From Blastococcus saxobsidens (GTDB lineage Bacteria; Actinomycetota; Actinomycetes; Mycobacteriales; Geodermatophilaceae), in assembly GCF_010682065.1 (NCBI RefSeq), contig NZ_JAAGWG010000009.1:62001-126000 (forward strand): DNA of 64,000 nt. The letters are read 5' to 3'. The first letter of the stretch is position 1. The number at the start of each line of letters is the position of its first letter. Under the pieces are notes generated by a model, which was not told the DNA's origin, did no database searches, and was given only the letters and a program-made list of their open reading frames with translations. The translations under genes were made by a program, and so were the position numbers. This document shows positions 42,066 to 52,306 of the stretch, piece after piece.

Positions 42066-42404
42066 GTGGCCTCGAGCCAGCAGTTCCCGCGGTCGCGCAG
42101 ACCGGAGCCGGTCCTCATCACCGAGGCGGAGGTCAGCCCCGCCGAGCAGCACGCCGCCCGCAAGCGTCGTTACGCCATCACGATGGGCATCCGGGCGGTC
42201 TTCATCATCCTGGCCGCCACCTTCTACCAGGTGGTCTGGCTGATGCTGATCTTCGCGTTCCTGGGCACCGTGCTGCCCTGGATCGCCGTCCTCATGGCCA
42301 ACGACCGGCCGCCGAAGAAGCGGACGGACATGCGGGGCTACACCCCCCGGCCGGACCGCCAGCTGGAGAGCCCCGCCACCAAGGTCCGGGTCATCGACGT
42401 CTGA
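42066..42404 (+). CDS. DUF3099 membrane protein
   Basis: A 112-residue actinobacterial DUF3099 protein. It has the N-terminal motif PVLITEAEVSPAEQHAARKRRY, two membrane helices (about 40-58 and 60-80, with AATFYQVVWLMLIFAFLGTV), and a basic tail. GTG 42066 is preferred because GGAGGG lies 9 bases upstream; ATG 42057 would leave almost no spacing. Function is unknown; the family commonly lies near sigA, as here. Confidence 0.85.
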   Translation: MASSQQFPRSRRPEPVLITEAEVSPAEQHAARKRRYAITMGIRAVFIILAATFYQVVWLMLIFAFLGTVLPWIAVLMANDRPPKKRTDMRGYTPRPDRQLESPATKVRVIDV

Positions 42405-42537
42405 CCGGTGGCGGCGGCCGGGCTGGACGGGAGCACCGCGAGGGCGCCCTGTCATCATGGTCGGCGGCGGCGACCGGCCGCGCGGCGGGCCCGTCGCGCG
42501 GGCGCCGCAGGACAGCATCGTCGAGCAGGGAGCCCGC

Positions 42538-42768
42538 ATGAGCAGCAGCGACATCCTCGAGCGCCCGGACGTCCGCGACGCCGACACCGGCAACGCCAAC
42601 GAGGTCTTCCACTACGTGCGGAAGAACAAGATCGCCGAGAGCGCCGTCATGGGCACCATGGTCGAGGCCCTCTGCGGCGAGGTGTTCCCGGTGACCAAGA
42701 GCCCGAAGCCCGGCAGCCCCGTCTGCCCGGCGTGCAAAGAGGTCTACGAGCAGCTGAAGAAGGACTGA
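42538..42768 (+). CDS. DUF3039 family protein
   Basis: A 76-residue actinobacterial DUF3039 protein with FHYVRKNKIAESAVMGTMVEAL and a likely zinc site formed by LCGE and VCPACKE (CxxC plus Cys). It is cytoplasmic; its role is unknown. The ATG follows AGCAGGGAGCCCGC. It lies convergent with the BrkB-type gene. Confidence 0.87.
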   Translation: MSSSDILERPDVRDADTGNANEVFHYVRKNKIAESAVMGTMVEALCGEVFPVTKSPKPGSPVCPACKEVYEQLKKD

Positions 42769-42807
42769 CCGCGCACATCGCCACCGGTCGTCCGGAGGAC
42801 GACCGGG

Positions 42808-43872
42808 TCAGGACCGCAGGCCGAGCCGCCGGGCCTCTTCCTCGAGCTTCGCGGCGCGCCGTGCCCGCCGCCGGCGGTCGTGCCGGCGCAGCGGCGCGGG
42901 CCAGCGCTCCTGGATGGTGGTGTTGAGCTCGGCGCCGAACAGCACGGCCATGCCGAAGAAGAAGCAGAACAGCAGCGCACCGATCGGCGCCGCCAGCGCG
43001 CCGTAGGGCAGTGCCGTGGTCAGGATGTCGCCGATGTAGGCACGCAGCAGCAGCGCCGCCACGAGGAAGAAGCCGAGGCTGAGCAGCGCCCCGGGCAGGT
43101 GCCGCCGCCACGGCAGCCGGTGCGGAAGCACGACGTGGAAGAAGCTGGTGAGGGCCAGCAGCAGCCCCACCAGGACCAACGGCCAGTAGACGGCGTCGAT
43201 CAGCATCCCCGTGGTGCCCCGCCAGTCCGGCGGCGCGAGCCCGACCAGGGTCTCCCGCCCGAGGACCAGCAGCGGCAGGGTGAGCACCGCCATGATCATC
43301 CCGATGATGAACAGCCACAGCGCCTTGAGGCGCGTACGGATCGGCCCGCGCACGTCACGCTGGTCGTAGGCGATGACGATGGTGTTCATGAAGGTGGCGG
43401 TGGCCGACGAGCCGGCCCACAGCGACACCAGGAACCCGACGCTCACCACGTCCAGCCGGCCCGACCTGAGGATGTCGTCCAGCGTCGGCGCCACGAGCGA
43501 GTCGACGACCCCGGGGGTGAGCGCCTCGGAGGAGGCGTCGAGGAGCTGCTGCTCGATCCGGAGCACGGTGTCGGCGCCGATGACGTCGCCGAGGTAGCCC
43601 AGGGATCCCAGCAGGCCGATCAGCAGCGGTGGCACCGAGAGGATCTGCCAGAAGGCCGCTTCGGCCGACAGGCCGAGGATGCGGTCCTGCCAGGCCTTGG
43701 CGACCGTGCGGCCCAGCACCTGCAGCGGCACCCGGAGCACGGCCGGCCAGCGCCGCAGCCGGGATGCCCTGGGTGCCTCGTCGGGCGTCCCACCGGCCGG
43801 GCCGGTGCTCGGCGGACCGGCGTCGACCCGCTCGACCTGCGCGGCCGAGCCGCCGGGCAGGACGGTGCTCAC
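42808..43872 (-). CDS. YihY/BrkB family membrane protein
   Basis: About 354 residues. A soluble N-terminus is followed by six membrane helices of the YihY/virulence-factor-BrkB family, with DRILGLSAEAAFWQILSVPPLLIG at the first helix and YGALAAPIGALLFCFFFGMAVLFGAELN near the end. A basic C-terminal tail follows. The start is uncertain: GTG 43872 or GTG 43887, neither with a ribosome-binding site. Despite the old name (RNase BN) it is not a nuclease; a transport or envelope role is suspected. Confidence 0.88.
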   Translation of the reverse strand: MSTVLPGGSAAQVERVDAGPPSTGPAGGTPDEAPRASRLRRWPAVLRVPLQVLGRTVAKAWQDRILGLSAEAAFWQILSVPPLLIGLLGSLGYLGDVIGADTVLRIEQQLLDASSEALTPGVVDSLVAPTLDDILRSGRLDVVSVGFLVSLWAGSSATATFMNTIVIAYDQRDVRGPIRTRLKALWLFIIGMIMAVLTLPLLVLGRETLVGLAPPDWRGTTGMLIDAVYWPLVLVGLLLALTSFFHVVLPHRLPWRRHLPGALLSLGFFLVAALLLRAYIGDILTTALPYGALAAPIGALLFCFFFGMAVLFGAELNTTIQERWPAPLRRHDRRRRARRAAKLEEEARRLGLRS

Positions 43873-43932
43873 CCCGACAGTGTGCACGTCACCCGTGCGG
43901 TCCGGTGGTCGCGGTGCCGGTCGAGGACCTGC

Positions 43933-46257
43933 TCAGACCGTCCGGAGACGCGGCCGACGGCCTCCCGGCGTCGGCGGGCCACCGGGGGTGGTGCCCTCCG
44001 GGCCGGCGGGCGGCGCGGCGGGCGCCGGCGGGACGCACCGGATGACGGCCTCGGCGGCGTAGCGGGTGTTGAACTGCTCGCGCTCGATCTCCGAGCCCGT
44101 CGTCAGGTCGCGGAACACCCGGGTGACCGTCACGTCGAAGCCGGGGACCCCCGACTGCGGGATGCAGTCGCCGTCGTCGGGCTTCTCCAGCTGCGCCGGC
44201 TCGCGCCGGTTCGTGCGCGGGCCCTCGATCGCCTGGATCTCGTACCGCTTGGTCCCGTAGAAGGTCACCGTCAGCGACCCCGACGTCGTGGCGGTGTCGA
44301 CGTAGATGCCGGTGTCGCTGTCGTTGCGCCACTGCAGGTCGATGAGGCCCTCGTAGACGGTGGCCTCGCGCCCGGCGGGGTAGCGGTCGATGTAGAAGCT
44401 GTGCGGCTTGTGGTAGACGTCCTCGAGGCCGGCGAAGAAGACGGCGTTGAACATCGTGGTGGCGAACTGGCTCACGCCGCCGCCGACGGCCTTGGACAGC
44501 TGCCCGCCGCTGATCACGGTGGCCTCGACGTAGCCCTGCGGCACGCCGCGCGGGCCGGTGTAGCCGTTGAGGCTGAAGGTCTCACCCGGCAGGACCAGCG
44601 CGCCGTCCACCTCCGCGGCCACCACGCGGATGTTGGTGCCGCTGGCGGGGTTGGAGATCCGCGTGGTGAAGCTGCTGACCTCTTCCCGGATCCCGAGCGC
44701 CTCCGCCTCCTGGGTGGTGAGGTCGGCGGGGACGGGGCCGAGCTCGGCGGTGACCGTGCGCGGGGCATCCTCCGGCAGCACCGCGAGCAGCTGCTCGGCG
44801 AGGGCGGCCGGGTCGATGCCGGTGCCGTCCACCGAGGGGACGACGGAGACCGAGCCTCCCGAGATCTGGAAGGTGGCGTCCTTGGCCGGGGTGCCGAACC
44901 GCCCCAGCTCGTCCCCGAGAGCGGTCTGCAGCTGCGCCGGGTCGATCCCGACGGCCAGCGTGCCGTCCTCCTGCGGTGTGAAGGTGAGCGACGCCGCGAT
45001 CGCCTCCGCCGAGACCTCCGCCGTCGTGGCGCCGTCCTGGCTGACCACGGCGACCGGTGCCGACAGGCCCGGCGCCACCGTCTCGTCGAGGACGCGCTCG
45101 GCCTCCGCCGCGGTGACCGACACACCCTCGACGTCGACGGGGAGCTCGATCGGCGTCGTCGGGTCGCTCCCGGCCGCCAGCGCGTCGGTGATGGCCTCGG
45201 CGGCTCCGTCGCGGTCCAGGGTGCGCCCGTCCTGCGGAGCCACCACCGAGGGCGTGGTGCCCTCGATCGCGATCGTCGCGTCGACCGGTGCCCGGTCGAC
45301 CTGCTCGGCCAGCGTGTCCATCTGAGCGGCCAGGGCGGTGTCCTCGCCGGTGAGGACGGGCTCGACCTCGCGGTCGGAGAACAGGGTGACCAGGCGGGTC
45401 CAGGGGTTCAGCGGCTGGTCGTCCGCGACGTCCACGGTCGCGTCGACGTCCAGGCCGATGCCGGCCGTGGCGGGGGAGAACGGCAGGGTGACGTCGTCGG
45501 CGCGCACCTGGTGCTCGGCGGCGACCCGGGGGGCCAGCTCCTGCTCGAGCACCTCGGCGGCGCGGGCGGGGGACAGGCCGCCGACGTCGACGCCGGCCAC
45601 GACGGTCGAGCGCGGCACGTCGCCCGAGGAGAGCAGCAGGTCCACGCCGTAGGTCGCGGCCAGGAGCGCCAGGGCGCCGGCCGGGACCAGCGCGGCACGA
45701 CGCCGCCACCAGGGCGTGCGCGGGCCGCCTGCGGGCGGCTGGGCCGGCGGGGGGCCGTCGCCGGCCCCGGAGTGGTCGTCGATACCGGAGCGGTCGTCGA
45801 TGCCCGAGCGGTCGTCCCCGGCGCGGTCGCCCAGCGGCGGGACGACGGCGGTCGGGTGGTCGGTGCCGCCGAACCCGTGGCCGGACAGGTCCAGGCGCTG
45901 GGTGCCGTCGAGGTCCTCGCCGGCGGAGGTGGCGTGCGGCCCGTGCGCCGTGTCCCCGGCGGCCGGCGCAGCGGCCGCCGGATGGGCGGCGGGCTCCGGG
46001 GGAGCGGAGGGGGCGGGCGGCTGGGCGGCGGGCGGCTCAGCGGCAGCCGGCGGAGCCGCAGCGACCGGGACGGCCGGCGGCTGGGCGGCGGCCGGTGGGG
46101 CCTCCGGAGCGCCACGCTGCCAGTCCCGGCCGACCGGGCGGGTGTCGTCGGGCTCGGCACCGAAGCCCTGGCCCGACGTCGCCGGGCCGGGACGTCCGTC
46201 TCCGCCGTCCGCAGGCATGCGGACGGTCTCGTCGGACACGGGGTGCTGCTGGGACAT
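43933..46257 (-). CDS. VanW family membrane-anchored protein
   Basis: A 774-residue protein. The cytoplasmic N-terminus of about 180 residues is low-complexity Ala/Pro with a short IDDRSG/IDDHSG repeat. One membrane helix (about 188-208) follows, then an extracellular part with two peptidoglycan-binding-like repeats, a G5-like region and a C-terminal VanW domain (about 540-720; VVAAEVDGALVLPGETFSLN and GGGVSQFATTMFNAVFFAG). The start ATG 46257 has GGAGGA 7 bases upstream. Vancomycin-cluster VanW lends the name only; the likely role is cell-wall-linked. Confidence 0.9.
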   Translation of the reverse strand: MSQQHPVSDETVRMPADGGDGRPGPATSGQGFGAEPDDTRPVGRDWQRGAPEAPPAAAQPPAVPVAAAPPAAAEPPAAQPPAPSAPPEPAAHPAAAAPAAGDTAHGPHATSAGEDLDGTQRLDLSGHGFGGTDHPTAVVPPLGDRAGDDRSGIDDRSGIDDHSGAGDGPPPAQPPAGGPRTPWWRRRAALVPAGALALLAATYGVDLLLSSGDVPRSTVVAGVDVGGLSPARAAEVLEQELAPRVAAEHQVRADDVTLPFSPATAGIGLDVDATVDVADDQPLNPWTRLVTLFSDREVEPVLTGEDTALAAQMDTLAEQVDRAPVDATIAIEGTTPSVVAPQDGRTLDRDGAAEAITDALAAGSDPTTPIELPVDVEGVSVTAAEAERVLDETVAPGLSAPVAVVSQDGATTAEVSAEAIAASLTFTPQEDGTLAVGIDPAQLQTALGDELGRFGTPAKDATFQISGGSVSVVPSVDGTGIDPAALAEQLLAVLPEDAPRTVTAELGPVPADLTTQEAEALGIREEVSSFTTRISNPASGTNIRVVAAEVDGALVLPGETFSLNGYTGPRGVPQGYVEATVISGGQLSKAVGGGVSQFATTMFNAVFFAGLEDVYHKPHSFYIDRYPAGREATVYEGLIDLQWRNDSDTGIYVDTATTSGSLTVTFYGTKRYEIQAIEGPRTNRREPAQLEKPDDGDCIPQSGVPGFDVTVTRVFRDLTTGSEIEREQFNTRYAAEAVIRCVPPAPAAPPAGPEGTTPGGPPTPGGRRPRLRTV

Positions 46258-46399
46258 CGGGTGTTCCTCCGGTTGGCGCTGGCCGGGGGTCCCCGGGAAT
46301 GACGGAGCCGCCGGCCCGACGCCCGCACGAGGCGGGGAGTCGGACGCGGCGGCGTCGTCGGGTGAGGCAGTCATCGCGGGCGCGACGATATCGCCTCTC

Positions 46400-46624
46400 T
46401 CACGCGGTTACGTGCTGCTCGCCCTCTGTGTCGATGATGTCGACGGCGATGTCACGGAGCTTGCTCTCGTACTCCCGGGCGTGGTGCCCGCAGAACACGA
46501 GGTCGCTACCGCTGGCGAGCACGACACGGACCTTGGCCAGGGCGCCACAACGGTCGCAGTGGAAGGGCACGACCAGGTCGTCGGCGGCGGGGGTCGTCGT
46601 CAGCGTCTGGGTCATCTGGGTCAT
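46400..46624 (-). CDS. small zinc-ribbon protein (DUF7455-like)
   Basis: A 74-residue protein with FHCDRCGALAKVRV and LVFCGHHAREYE, giving Cys, Cys, Cys, His as probable zinc ligands. It is a small actinobacterial family commonly next to the principal sigma gene. ATG 46624 is taken; GTG 46627 would add one residue. Function is unknown; cytoplasmic. Confidence 0.8.
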   Translation of the reverse strand: MTQMTQTLTTTPAADDLVVPFHCDRCGALAKVRVVLASGSDLVFCGHHAREYESKLRDIAVDIIDTEGEQHVTA

Positions 46625-46627
46625 CAC

Positions 46628-46964
46628 TCGCTCTCTACCGCACGGACCCGCGGCTGCGGATCGGCCTCCTGCACAGCGCCAGGATGGCCCCTCGTGTTCC
46701 CGTTCCCGTTGCCATCGTCGCGGACTCGCCGAAAGAGATGAGTCCGTGACCGACTGCAGCGCGGTCGGGTCCAGCAGGGGACATCACTGGGTGGAACTGG
46801 TGGTGCACGTACCGGTCGTCATCGGAGCCCCGGGTGGGAGACCGGGACGACCGTCTGTCCCTGCTGTCTTGCCTCTCCCACGCTACGCCGTCTACCCGAC
46901 GGATGCCGACGTACACCGGCCGCTATCACTCTGTGACCCGTCCGGGTCACCCGGCGGCTCCGCG
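46628..46964. other. 337-bp intergenic region upstream of the zinc-ribbon gene
   Basis: No convincing gene is seen. It holds an 18-bp palindrome GTGACCCG-TC-CGGGTCAC (46933-46950) close to the sigA terminator and a possible - strand -10 TAGCGT near 46880 for the zinc-ribbon gene. A 93-codon open frame on the - strand has no ribosome-binding site and an unlikely composition. Confidence 0.5.
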
Positions 46965-47005
46965 CGACGAGGGCCCGGCATGCGGTGCATGCCGGGCCCT
47001 CGTCG
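46965..47005 (-). terminator. hairpin terminator of sigA
   Basis: Perfect 19-bp arms (46965-46983 and 46987-47005) with a GGT loop, starting 9 bases beyond the sigA stop on the - strand. Confidence 0.85.
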
Positions 47006-47013
47006 TGGTCGGG

Positions 47014-48357
<1,344 letters not shown>

Positions 48358-48529
48358 TCAGGTTCCTTCCCGTACTGGGTTCGTTCCCCGGGGGACCGTG
48401 TGGTCCGCGGGCAGCGGCTCCGGCCAGTGCCCGGGGGCGGGGGAGGTCCCGGCAGACCGGCGCGGCGTTTGACCGCGATCGGAGCAGGGGATCCCTCCCG
48501 GCTGGAGGGCGACGGGCTGGGGCTTCACC

Positions 48530-48535
48530 ATTGTA
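48530..48535 (-). promoter_or_regulatory. -10 element TACAAT of sigA
   Basis: TACAAT on the - strand, 170 bases before the sigA start, in an otherwise G/C-rich gap. No good -35 at 16-18 bp, only TGGTTT-like sequence. Confidence 0.5.
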
Positions 48536-48641
48536 ACGACGTCCCGCGGTGAAACCATCGCCTCGGATCGGTGGTCCTCGCTCCGACGGGGCGGTCGGGG
48601 CCGGACCGGGAGGGTGCGGTGCCGTCCCGGCAGCACGCCGG

Positions 48642-49385
48642 TCAGGGTTCGAGCTGCTCGGCGGCGGCCAGCGCGGCACCGACGATCCCGGCGTCGTTCT
48701 GCAGTTCCGCCGGGACGACGGGGGTGCGGGTGGTGAGCAGCGGCACCCACTTGTGCGACTTCTTGCTCACCCCGCCGCCGACGATGATCAGGTCCGGCCA
48801 GAGCCCCGCCTCCAGGACGTCGAGGTAGCGGTCCACCCGGGCGGCCCAGTCCGGGTAGCTGAGCTCCTCGCGCTCGCGGGCGGCCGCCGACGCCCGCCCC
48901 TCACCGTCCTCGCCGTCGACCTGGATGTGACCGAACTCGGTGTTGGGGACGAGCCGGCCGTCCACGAACAGGGCGCTGCCGATGCCGGTGCCGAAGGTGA
49001 GCATGAGCACGACGCCGGCACGGTCCCGGCCCGCGCCGTAGCGCATCTCGGCCAGGCCGGCGGCGTCCGCGTCGTTGAGCGTCTGCACGGCGCCGGGGAT
49101 CCGCTGGGACAGGCCCGCGTCGACGTCGGTCCCGATCCAGCTCTTGTCCACGTTCGCCGCCGTGTGCGCGACCCCGGACTTCATCACCCCCGGGAACGTG
49201 ACACCGACCTCGCCGGTCCAGCCGAAGGAGTCCACGATCGTCGCGACGACGCCGTAGACCGACTCCGGCAGCGAGGGCTGCGGTGTCTCGATCCGCAGCC
49301 GCTCCCCGATGAGTCGTCCCTGGTCCAGATCGACCAGGCACCCCTTGATGCCGCTGCCGCCGATGTCCACCCCGAAGCCCTGCAC
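48642..49385 (-). CDS. ppgK: polyphosphate glucokinase
   Basis: A 247-residue ROK-type kinase phosphorylating glucose with polyphosphate or ATP. The start FGVDIGGSGIKGCLVDL is the phosphate-1 motif of PPGK, TFGTGIGSALFVDGRLVPNTEFGH holds the active-site and phosphate-2 parts, and SKKSHKWVP is typical of actinobacterial PPGKs. GTG 49385 is leaderless, with TAACCT 6 bases upstream. It is next to sigA as in mycobacteria and divergent from the inositol monophosphatase gene. Confidence 0.96.
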   Translation of the reverse strand: MQGFGVDIGGSGIKGCLVDLDQGRLIGERLRIETPQPSLPESVYGVVATIVDSFGWTGEVGVTFPGVMKSGVAHTAANVDKSWIGTDVDAGLSQRIPGAVQTLNDADAAGLAEMRYGAGRDRAGVVLMLTFGTGIGSALFVDGRLVPNTEFGHIQVDGEDGEGRASAAAREREELSYPDWAARVDRYLDVLEAGLWPDLIIVGGGVSKKSHKWVPLLTTRTPVVPAELQNDAGIVGAALAAAEQLEP

Positions 49386-49391
49386 GCGGAC

Positions 49392-49397
49392 AGGTTA
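49392..49397 (-). promoter_or_regulatory. -10 element TAACCT of leaderless ppgK
   Basis: TAACCT on the - strand ends 6 bases before GTG 49385; the dispersed repeat copy begins four bases further upstream. Confidence 0.55.
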
Positions 49398-49400
49398 GTA

Positions 49401-49460
49401 GAAGGACCCCCCGCCCCCCCGCCGCTCGCAGGCTCGCAGCGGGCCCCTGCGAGAGGGCCG
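49401..49460 (+). repeat. dispersed hairpin repeat, copy 2
   Basis: GAAGGACCCC, a C-rich tract, CGCTCGCAGGCTCG, then GCGGGCCCCTGC and a closing GGGCC. It shares its plan with copies at 13245 (inverted), 52608 and 59771. It lies between the divergent ppgK and inositol monophosphatase genes, immediately upstream of both promoters. Confidence 0.75.
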
Positions 49461-49477
49461 CGCGGTGCGAGCTGCGG

Positions 49478-49483
49478 CAGGAT
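49478..49483 (+). promoter_or_regulatory. -10 element CAGGAT, leaderless suhB
   Basis: CAGGAT ends 7 bases before GTG 49491; no ribosome-binding site is visible. Confidence 0.45.
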
Positions 49484-49490
49484 CGGAGTC

Positions 49491-50312
49491 GTGAACGCTC
49501 CCGGCCGGGCCGACGACACCCCCTCCCAGCTGCTCGCTCTCGCCGTGGCGGCCGCCCGCGAGGCGGCCGACCTGGTGGCCCGCGGACGGGACGGCGCCGG
49601 CGAGCACGTCGGCACGAAGTCCAGCCCGGTGGACGTCGTGACGGCGGTCGACGCGGCCAGCGAGGCCCTCCTGGTGGACCGCCTGCTCGGTGCCCGCCCG
49701 GACGACGGCGTCCTGGGGGAGGAGGGTGCCTCGCGGGAGGGGACCAGCGGGGTGCGCTGGGTCGTCGACCCCATCGACGGCACGGTCAACTTCCTCTACG
49801 GCGTACCGGCCTACGCGGTGTCGGTGGCGGCCGAGGTCGACGGCGTGGTCCGTGCCGGCGTGGTGCTCGACGTGGCCACCGGCGAGCTGTTCACCGCCAC
49901 GTCCGGTGGAGGCGCGTGGCTGACCGCGCCGGGGCGCCCGGAGCTCCGCCTGGCGGTCTCGGGGCCGTCGTCCCTGGAGCTGACCCTCGTGGCGACCGGG
50001 TTCGGCTACCGGGCCGAGCAGCGGGCGGCGCAGGGGCAGGTCGTCGCCCGCCTGCTCCCGCGGGTGCGCGACATCCGGCGGTTCGGGAGTGCGGCGCTGG
50101 ATCTCTGCGCGGTCGCCGCCGGCCGGGTGGACGCCTACTACGAGCTGGGCCTGAACCCGTGGGACCACGCGGCGGGAGCCCTGGTGGCCGCCGAGGCCGG
50201 CGCGGTGGTCTCCGGTCTCGGGGGCGCGGCGCCCGGGGAGCCGATGATGATCGCGGCCGCGCCGACGGTGGCCGCGGAGTTCCTGGACCTGGTGGAGGAG
50301 CTGCACCGCTGA
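49491..50312 (+). CDS. suhB: inositol monophosphatase family protein
   Basis: A 273-residue Mg-dependent phosphatase. Metal motif 1 is GEEG (near residue 79), motif DPIDGTVNF is near 96 and motif 2 LNPWDHAAGALVAAEAG near 220. It dephosphorylates myo-inositol-1-phosphate or a related sugar phosphate, which in actinobacteria feeds phosphatidylinositol and mycothiol. The position beside ppgK matches suhB (Rv2701c) of M. tuberculosis. Confidence 0.9.
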   Translation: MNAPGRADDTPSQLLALAVAAAREAADLVARGRDGAGEHVGTKSSPVDVVTAVDAASEALLVDRLLGARPDDGVLGEEGASREGTSGVRWVVDPIDGTVNFLYGVPAYAVSVAAEVDGVVRAGVVLDVATGELFTATSGGGAWLTAPGRPELRLAVSGPSSLELTLVATGFGYRAEQRAAQGQVVARLLPRVRDIRRFGSAALDLCAVAAGRVDAYYELGLNPWDHAAGALVAAEAGAVVSGLGGAAPGEPMMIAAAPTVAAEFLDLVEELHR

Positions 50313-50325
50313 CGGCGGCGCCCGG

Positions 50326-50865
50326 TCAGCAGCCGGTGGGGGCGTCCTCGACGGCGGTCAGCGCCGCCTCGACGTCCTCGACGCTGGCCAGCCCGGGGAA
50401 CTCCGGGCCGAGCACCAGGTCCACCTCCGCGGTGGACCGGGTGTCCTGGTACTCGGTCGCACCCGGGAGGTAGACCGACATGTACCGGGCCTGGTCGCTG
50501 CCGCGCTTGCCGAAGCGGACCTCCCCGACGCCCTCGACCTCGCGCTGGCCGGAGTCGTTGGCGACCTCGGTCACGGTGAGCCCGCGCTCCCGGAGCTGGT
50601 CGGCCACCTGGCCGGCCAGGCCGCTGGAGTCCGTCGCGTTGAACACACGGACCAGCACGCTGCCCGGCTCCAGCGAGGGCGGGGCCGCCTCGGCGCTCGC
50701 GCAGGCCTGCGCCTGGTCGGCCTCCCGCTCGCGGTCCTGGCGCACCACGGTCCACCAGACCGCACCGGCGGCGAGGGCCAGCACGAGCAGGAAGATCAGC
50801 GGGGGCAGCGGCCGGCGACCACTGCGGGGGCGCACCGGGGGGCGGGCGGCGGTGCGCTCGGTCAC
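50326..50865 (-). CDS. cei: LytR C-terminal domain protein, cell-envelope integrity factor
   Basis: A 179-residue membrane-anchored protein. A basic Pro/Arg-rich cytoplasmic tail (1-21), one membrane helix (22-42) and an extracellular LytR_C domain (about 65-155; VRVFNATDSSGLAGQVADQLRERG) are seen. One Cys is at the very end and one near 56, possibly a disulfide. GTG 50865 has GAGGAG 7 bases upstream. It corresponds by place and domain to Rv2700 (Cei) of M. tuberculosis, needed for envelope integrity and virulence. Confidence 0.85.
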   Translation of the reverse strand: MTERTAARPPVRPRSGRRPLPPLIFLLVLALAAGAVWWTVVRQDREREADQAQACASAEAAPPSLEPGSVLVRVFNATDSSGLAGQVADQLRERGLTVTEVANDSGQREVEGVGEVRFGKRGSDQARYMSVYLPGATEYQDTRSTAEVDLVLGPEFPGLASVEDVEAALTAVEDAPTGC

Positions 50866-50984
50866 GGTGATGCTCCTCGGGCGTGCACCCGGAAGGCGCG
50901 GCGTCATCCGGTGCCGGGGCGACCGGACGGCCCACGTCCTGGTGCGGACGGCTGTCGGTCCGAGCTTAGGGGCGCGGCGCGCTC

Positions 50985-52031
50985 CTAGATCGCACCGTCC
51001 TCCAGCGCGGCGCGTCCCAGCTCCACGCACGGATCGATCCGCTCGGCGTAACCGCTGGTGTCCTTGCCGGCCATGGCCCCGGCGGCCGAGCGGGCGACGA
51101 TGCCGGCGACGATCGCCGCGAACTTGAAGTAGGCGAAACCCACGTACCAGGACAGGTCGGAGAGGTCCAGGCCGCTGCGCTCCGCGTACCGCGCCGCGAC
51201 CTCCGCGCGGGTGGGGAACCCCTCCAGCGCCGTCACCGTGCTCTGCCCGGCGACGCTGCGCTCGCCGGCCTGCGGCCAGTAGACGTGCAGCATGCCGAGA
51301 TCGGCCAGCGGGTCGCCCACGGTCGACATCTCCCAGTCCAGGACCGCGCGGACGCGGCCGGGGACCTCGGGGTCGAGCAGGCAGTTGTCCAGCCGGAAGT
51401 CGCCGTGGACGATGCCGTGCCGCTGCGTGGTGGGGACGGTCTCGGCCAGCCGGGCAGCGAGGGCGTCCAGGCCCGGGCGCTCGCGGTCGCGGGTGGCCTC
51501 CCACTGCTGGGTCCAGCGACGCACCTGGCGGCCCATGAAGCCCTCCGGGCGGCCGAAGTCGGCCAGGCCCACCGCGACGTGGTCGACGGAGTGCAGGTCG
51601 GCCAGGACGTCGACCAGGCCCTCGCCCATCGCGCGCCGGCGGGCGGGGTCGTCGGCGTAGCCCGCCGGGATCCGGTCCACGACGTGCAGGCCGACGACGC
51701 GCTCCATCACGTAGAACGGCGCACCCAGCACCGCCGGGTCGGTGCACAGGTGCAGCGTGCGGGGAACCGGGACCGGCGTGGCACCCAGCGCCGAGATCAC
51801 CCGGTGCTCACGGGCCATGTCGTGCGCGGTGGCCAGGACGGCCCCCGTGGGCGGCCGGCGGAGGATCACCGCGTCGTCGGCCGACCCGCTCTCCGGCGTC
51901 ACCACGTAGGTGAGGTTGGACATGCCCGCCGCGATCAGCTCGACGGACACCGATCGCCAACGGTCGTGCCCCAGGGCGGAGGCCAGGTAGGGGCCTACGA
52001 CGGCTGGATCGGCACCTGCGGGAGTCGCCAC
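50985..52031 (-). CDS. phosphotransferase (APH) family protein, acyl-CoA-dehydrogenase-associated type
   Basis: A 348-residue aminoglycoside-phosphotransferase-fold kinase. The catalytic loop is HGIVHGDFRLDN (near residue 210), the metal Asp sits in VLDWEMSTVGDPLADLG, and the N-lobe has SNLTYVV. The set RRPP, MERVVG and GFMGRQVRRWTQQWE is the pattern of the ACAD10/FadE36-like group that phosphorylates hydroxyacyl-CoA or similar, not antibiotics. GTG 52031 is leaderless (TACCCT 6 bases upstream). Confidence 0.88.
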   Translation of the reverse strand: MATPAGADPAVVGPYLASALGHDRWRSVSVELIAAGMSNLTYVVTPESGSADDAVILRRPPTGAVLATAHDMAREHRVISALGATPVPVPRTLHLCTDPAVLGAPFYVMERVVGLHVVDRIPAGYADDPARRRAMGEGLVDVLADLHSVDHVAVGLADFGRPEGFMGRQVRRWTQQWEATRDRERPGLDALAARLAETVPTTQRHGIVHGDFRLDNCLLDPEVPGRVRAVLDWEMSTVGDPLADLGMLHVYWPQAGERSVAGQSTVTALEGFPTRAEVAARYAERSGLDLSDLSWYVGFAYFKFAAIVAGIVARSAAGAMAGKDTSGYAERIDPCVELGRAALEDGAI

Positions 52032-52037
52032 GGCCGC

Positions 52038-52043
52038 AGGGTA
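52038..52043 (-). promoter_or_regulatory. -10 element TACCCT of the leaderless phosphotransferase gene
   Basis: TACCCT on the - strand ends 6 bases before GTG 52031. Confidence 0.55.
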
Positions 52044-52306
52044 ACCTCTGGCGCTCCGCCGCCCGCCCGACCGCGCGAGGGCCCGATGTGTCGCCTCTGC
52101 TGGGGCGGGCACAAAACGGGCCCCTGCAGCGTTGGCGGGCTGCCGGTCCTCTGCGAGGGGGACCGGTTCGATCGGGCGCCCCACCACCGGGCCCCGGACC
52201 GACCACCGATCGCCCACCGGCGACCGGAAGGACGACGGCGCGCACCCGGCGCCGCGTCAGACGAGCGGGTACGACACCCGCGCGACCCCGGAGGAGGGGC
52301 ACACCC

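Noticed and set aside
46635..46916. A 93-codon open frame on the - strand in the gap before sigA
   Set aside because: No ribosome-binding site or -10 at a useful distance and an unlikely Arg/Ser-rich composition.
50985..52031. Aminoglycoside resistance kinase
   Set aside because: The motifs fit the ACAD10/FadE36-like phosphotransferase group rather than antibiotic kinases, and no resistance context is present.
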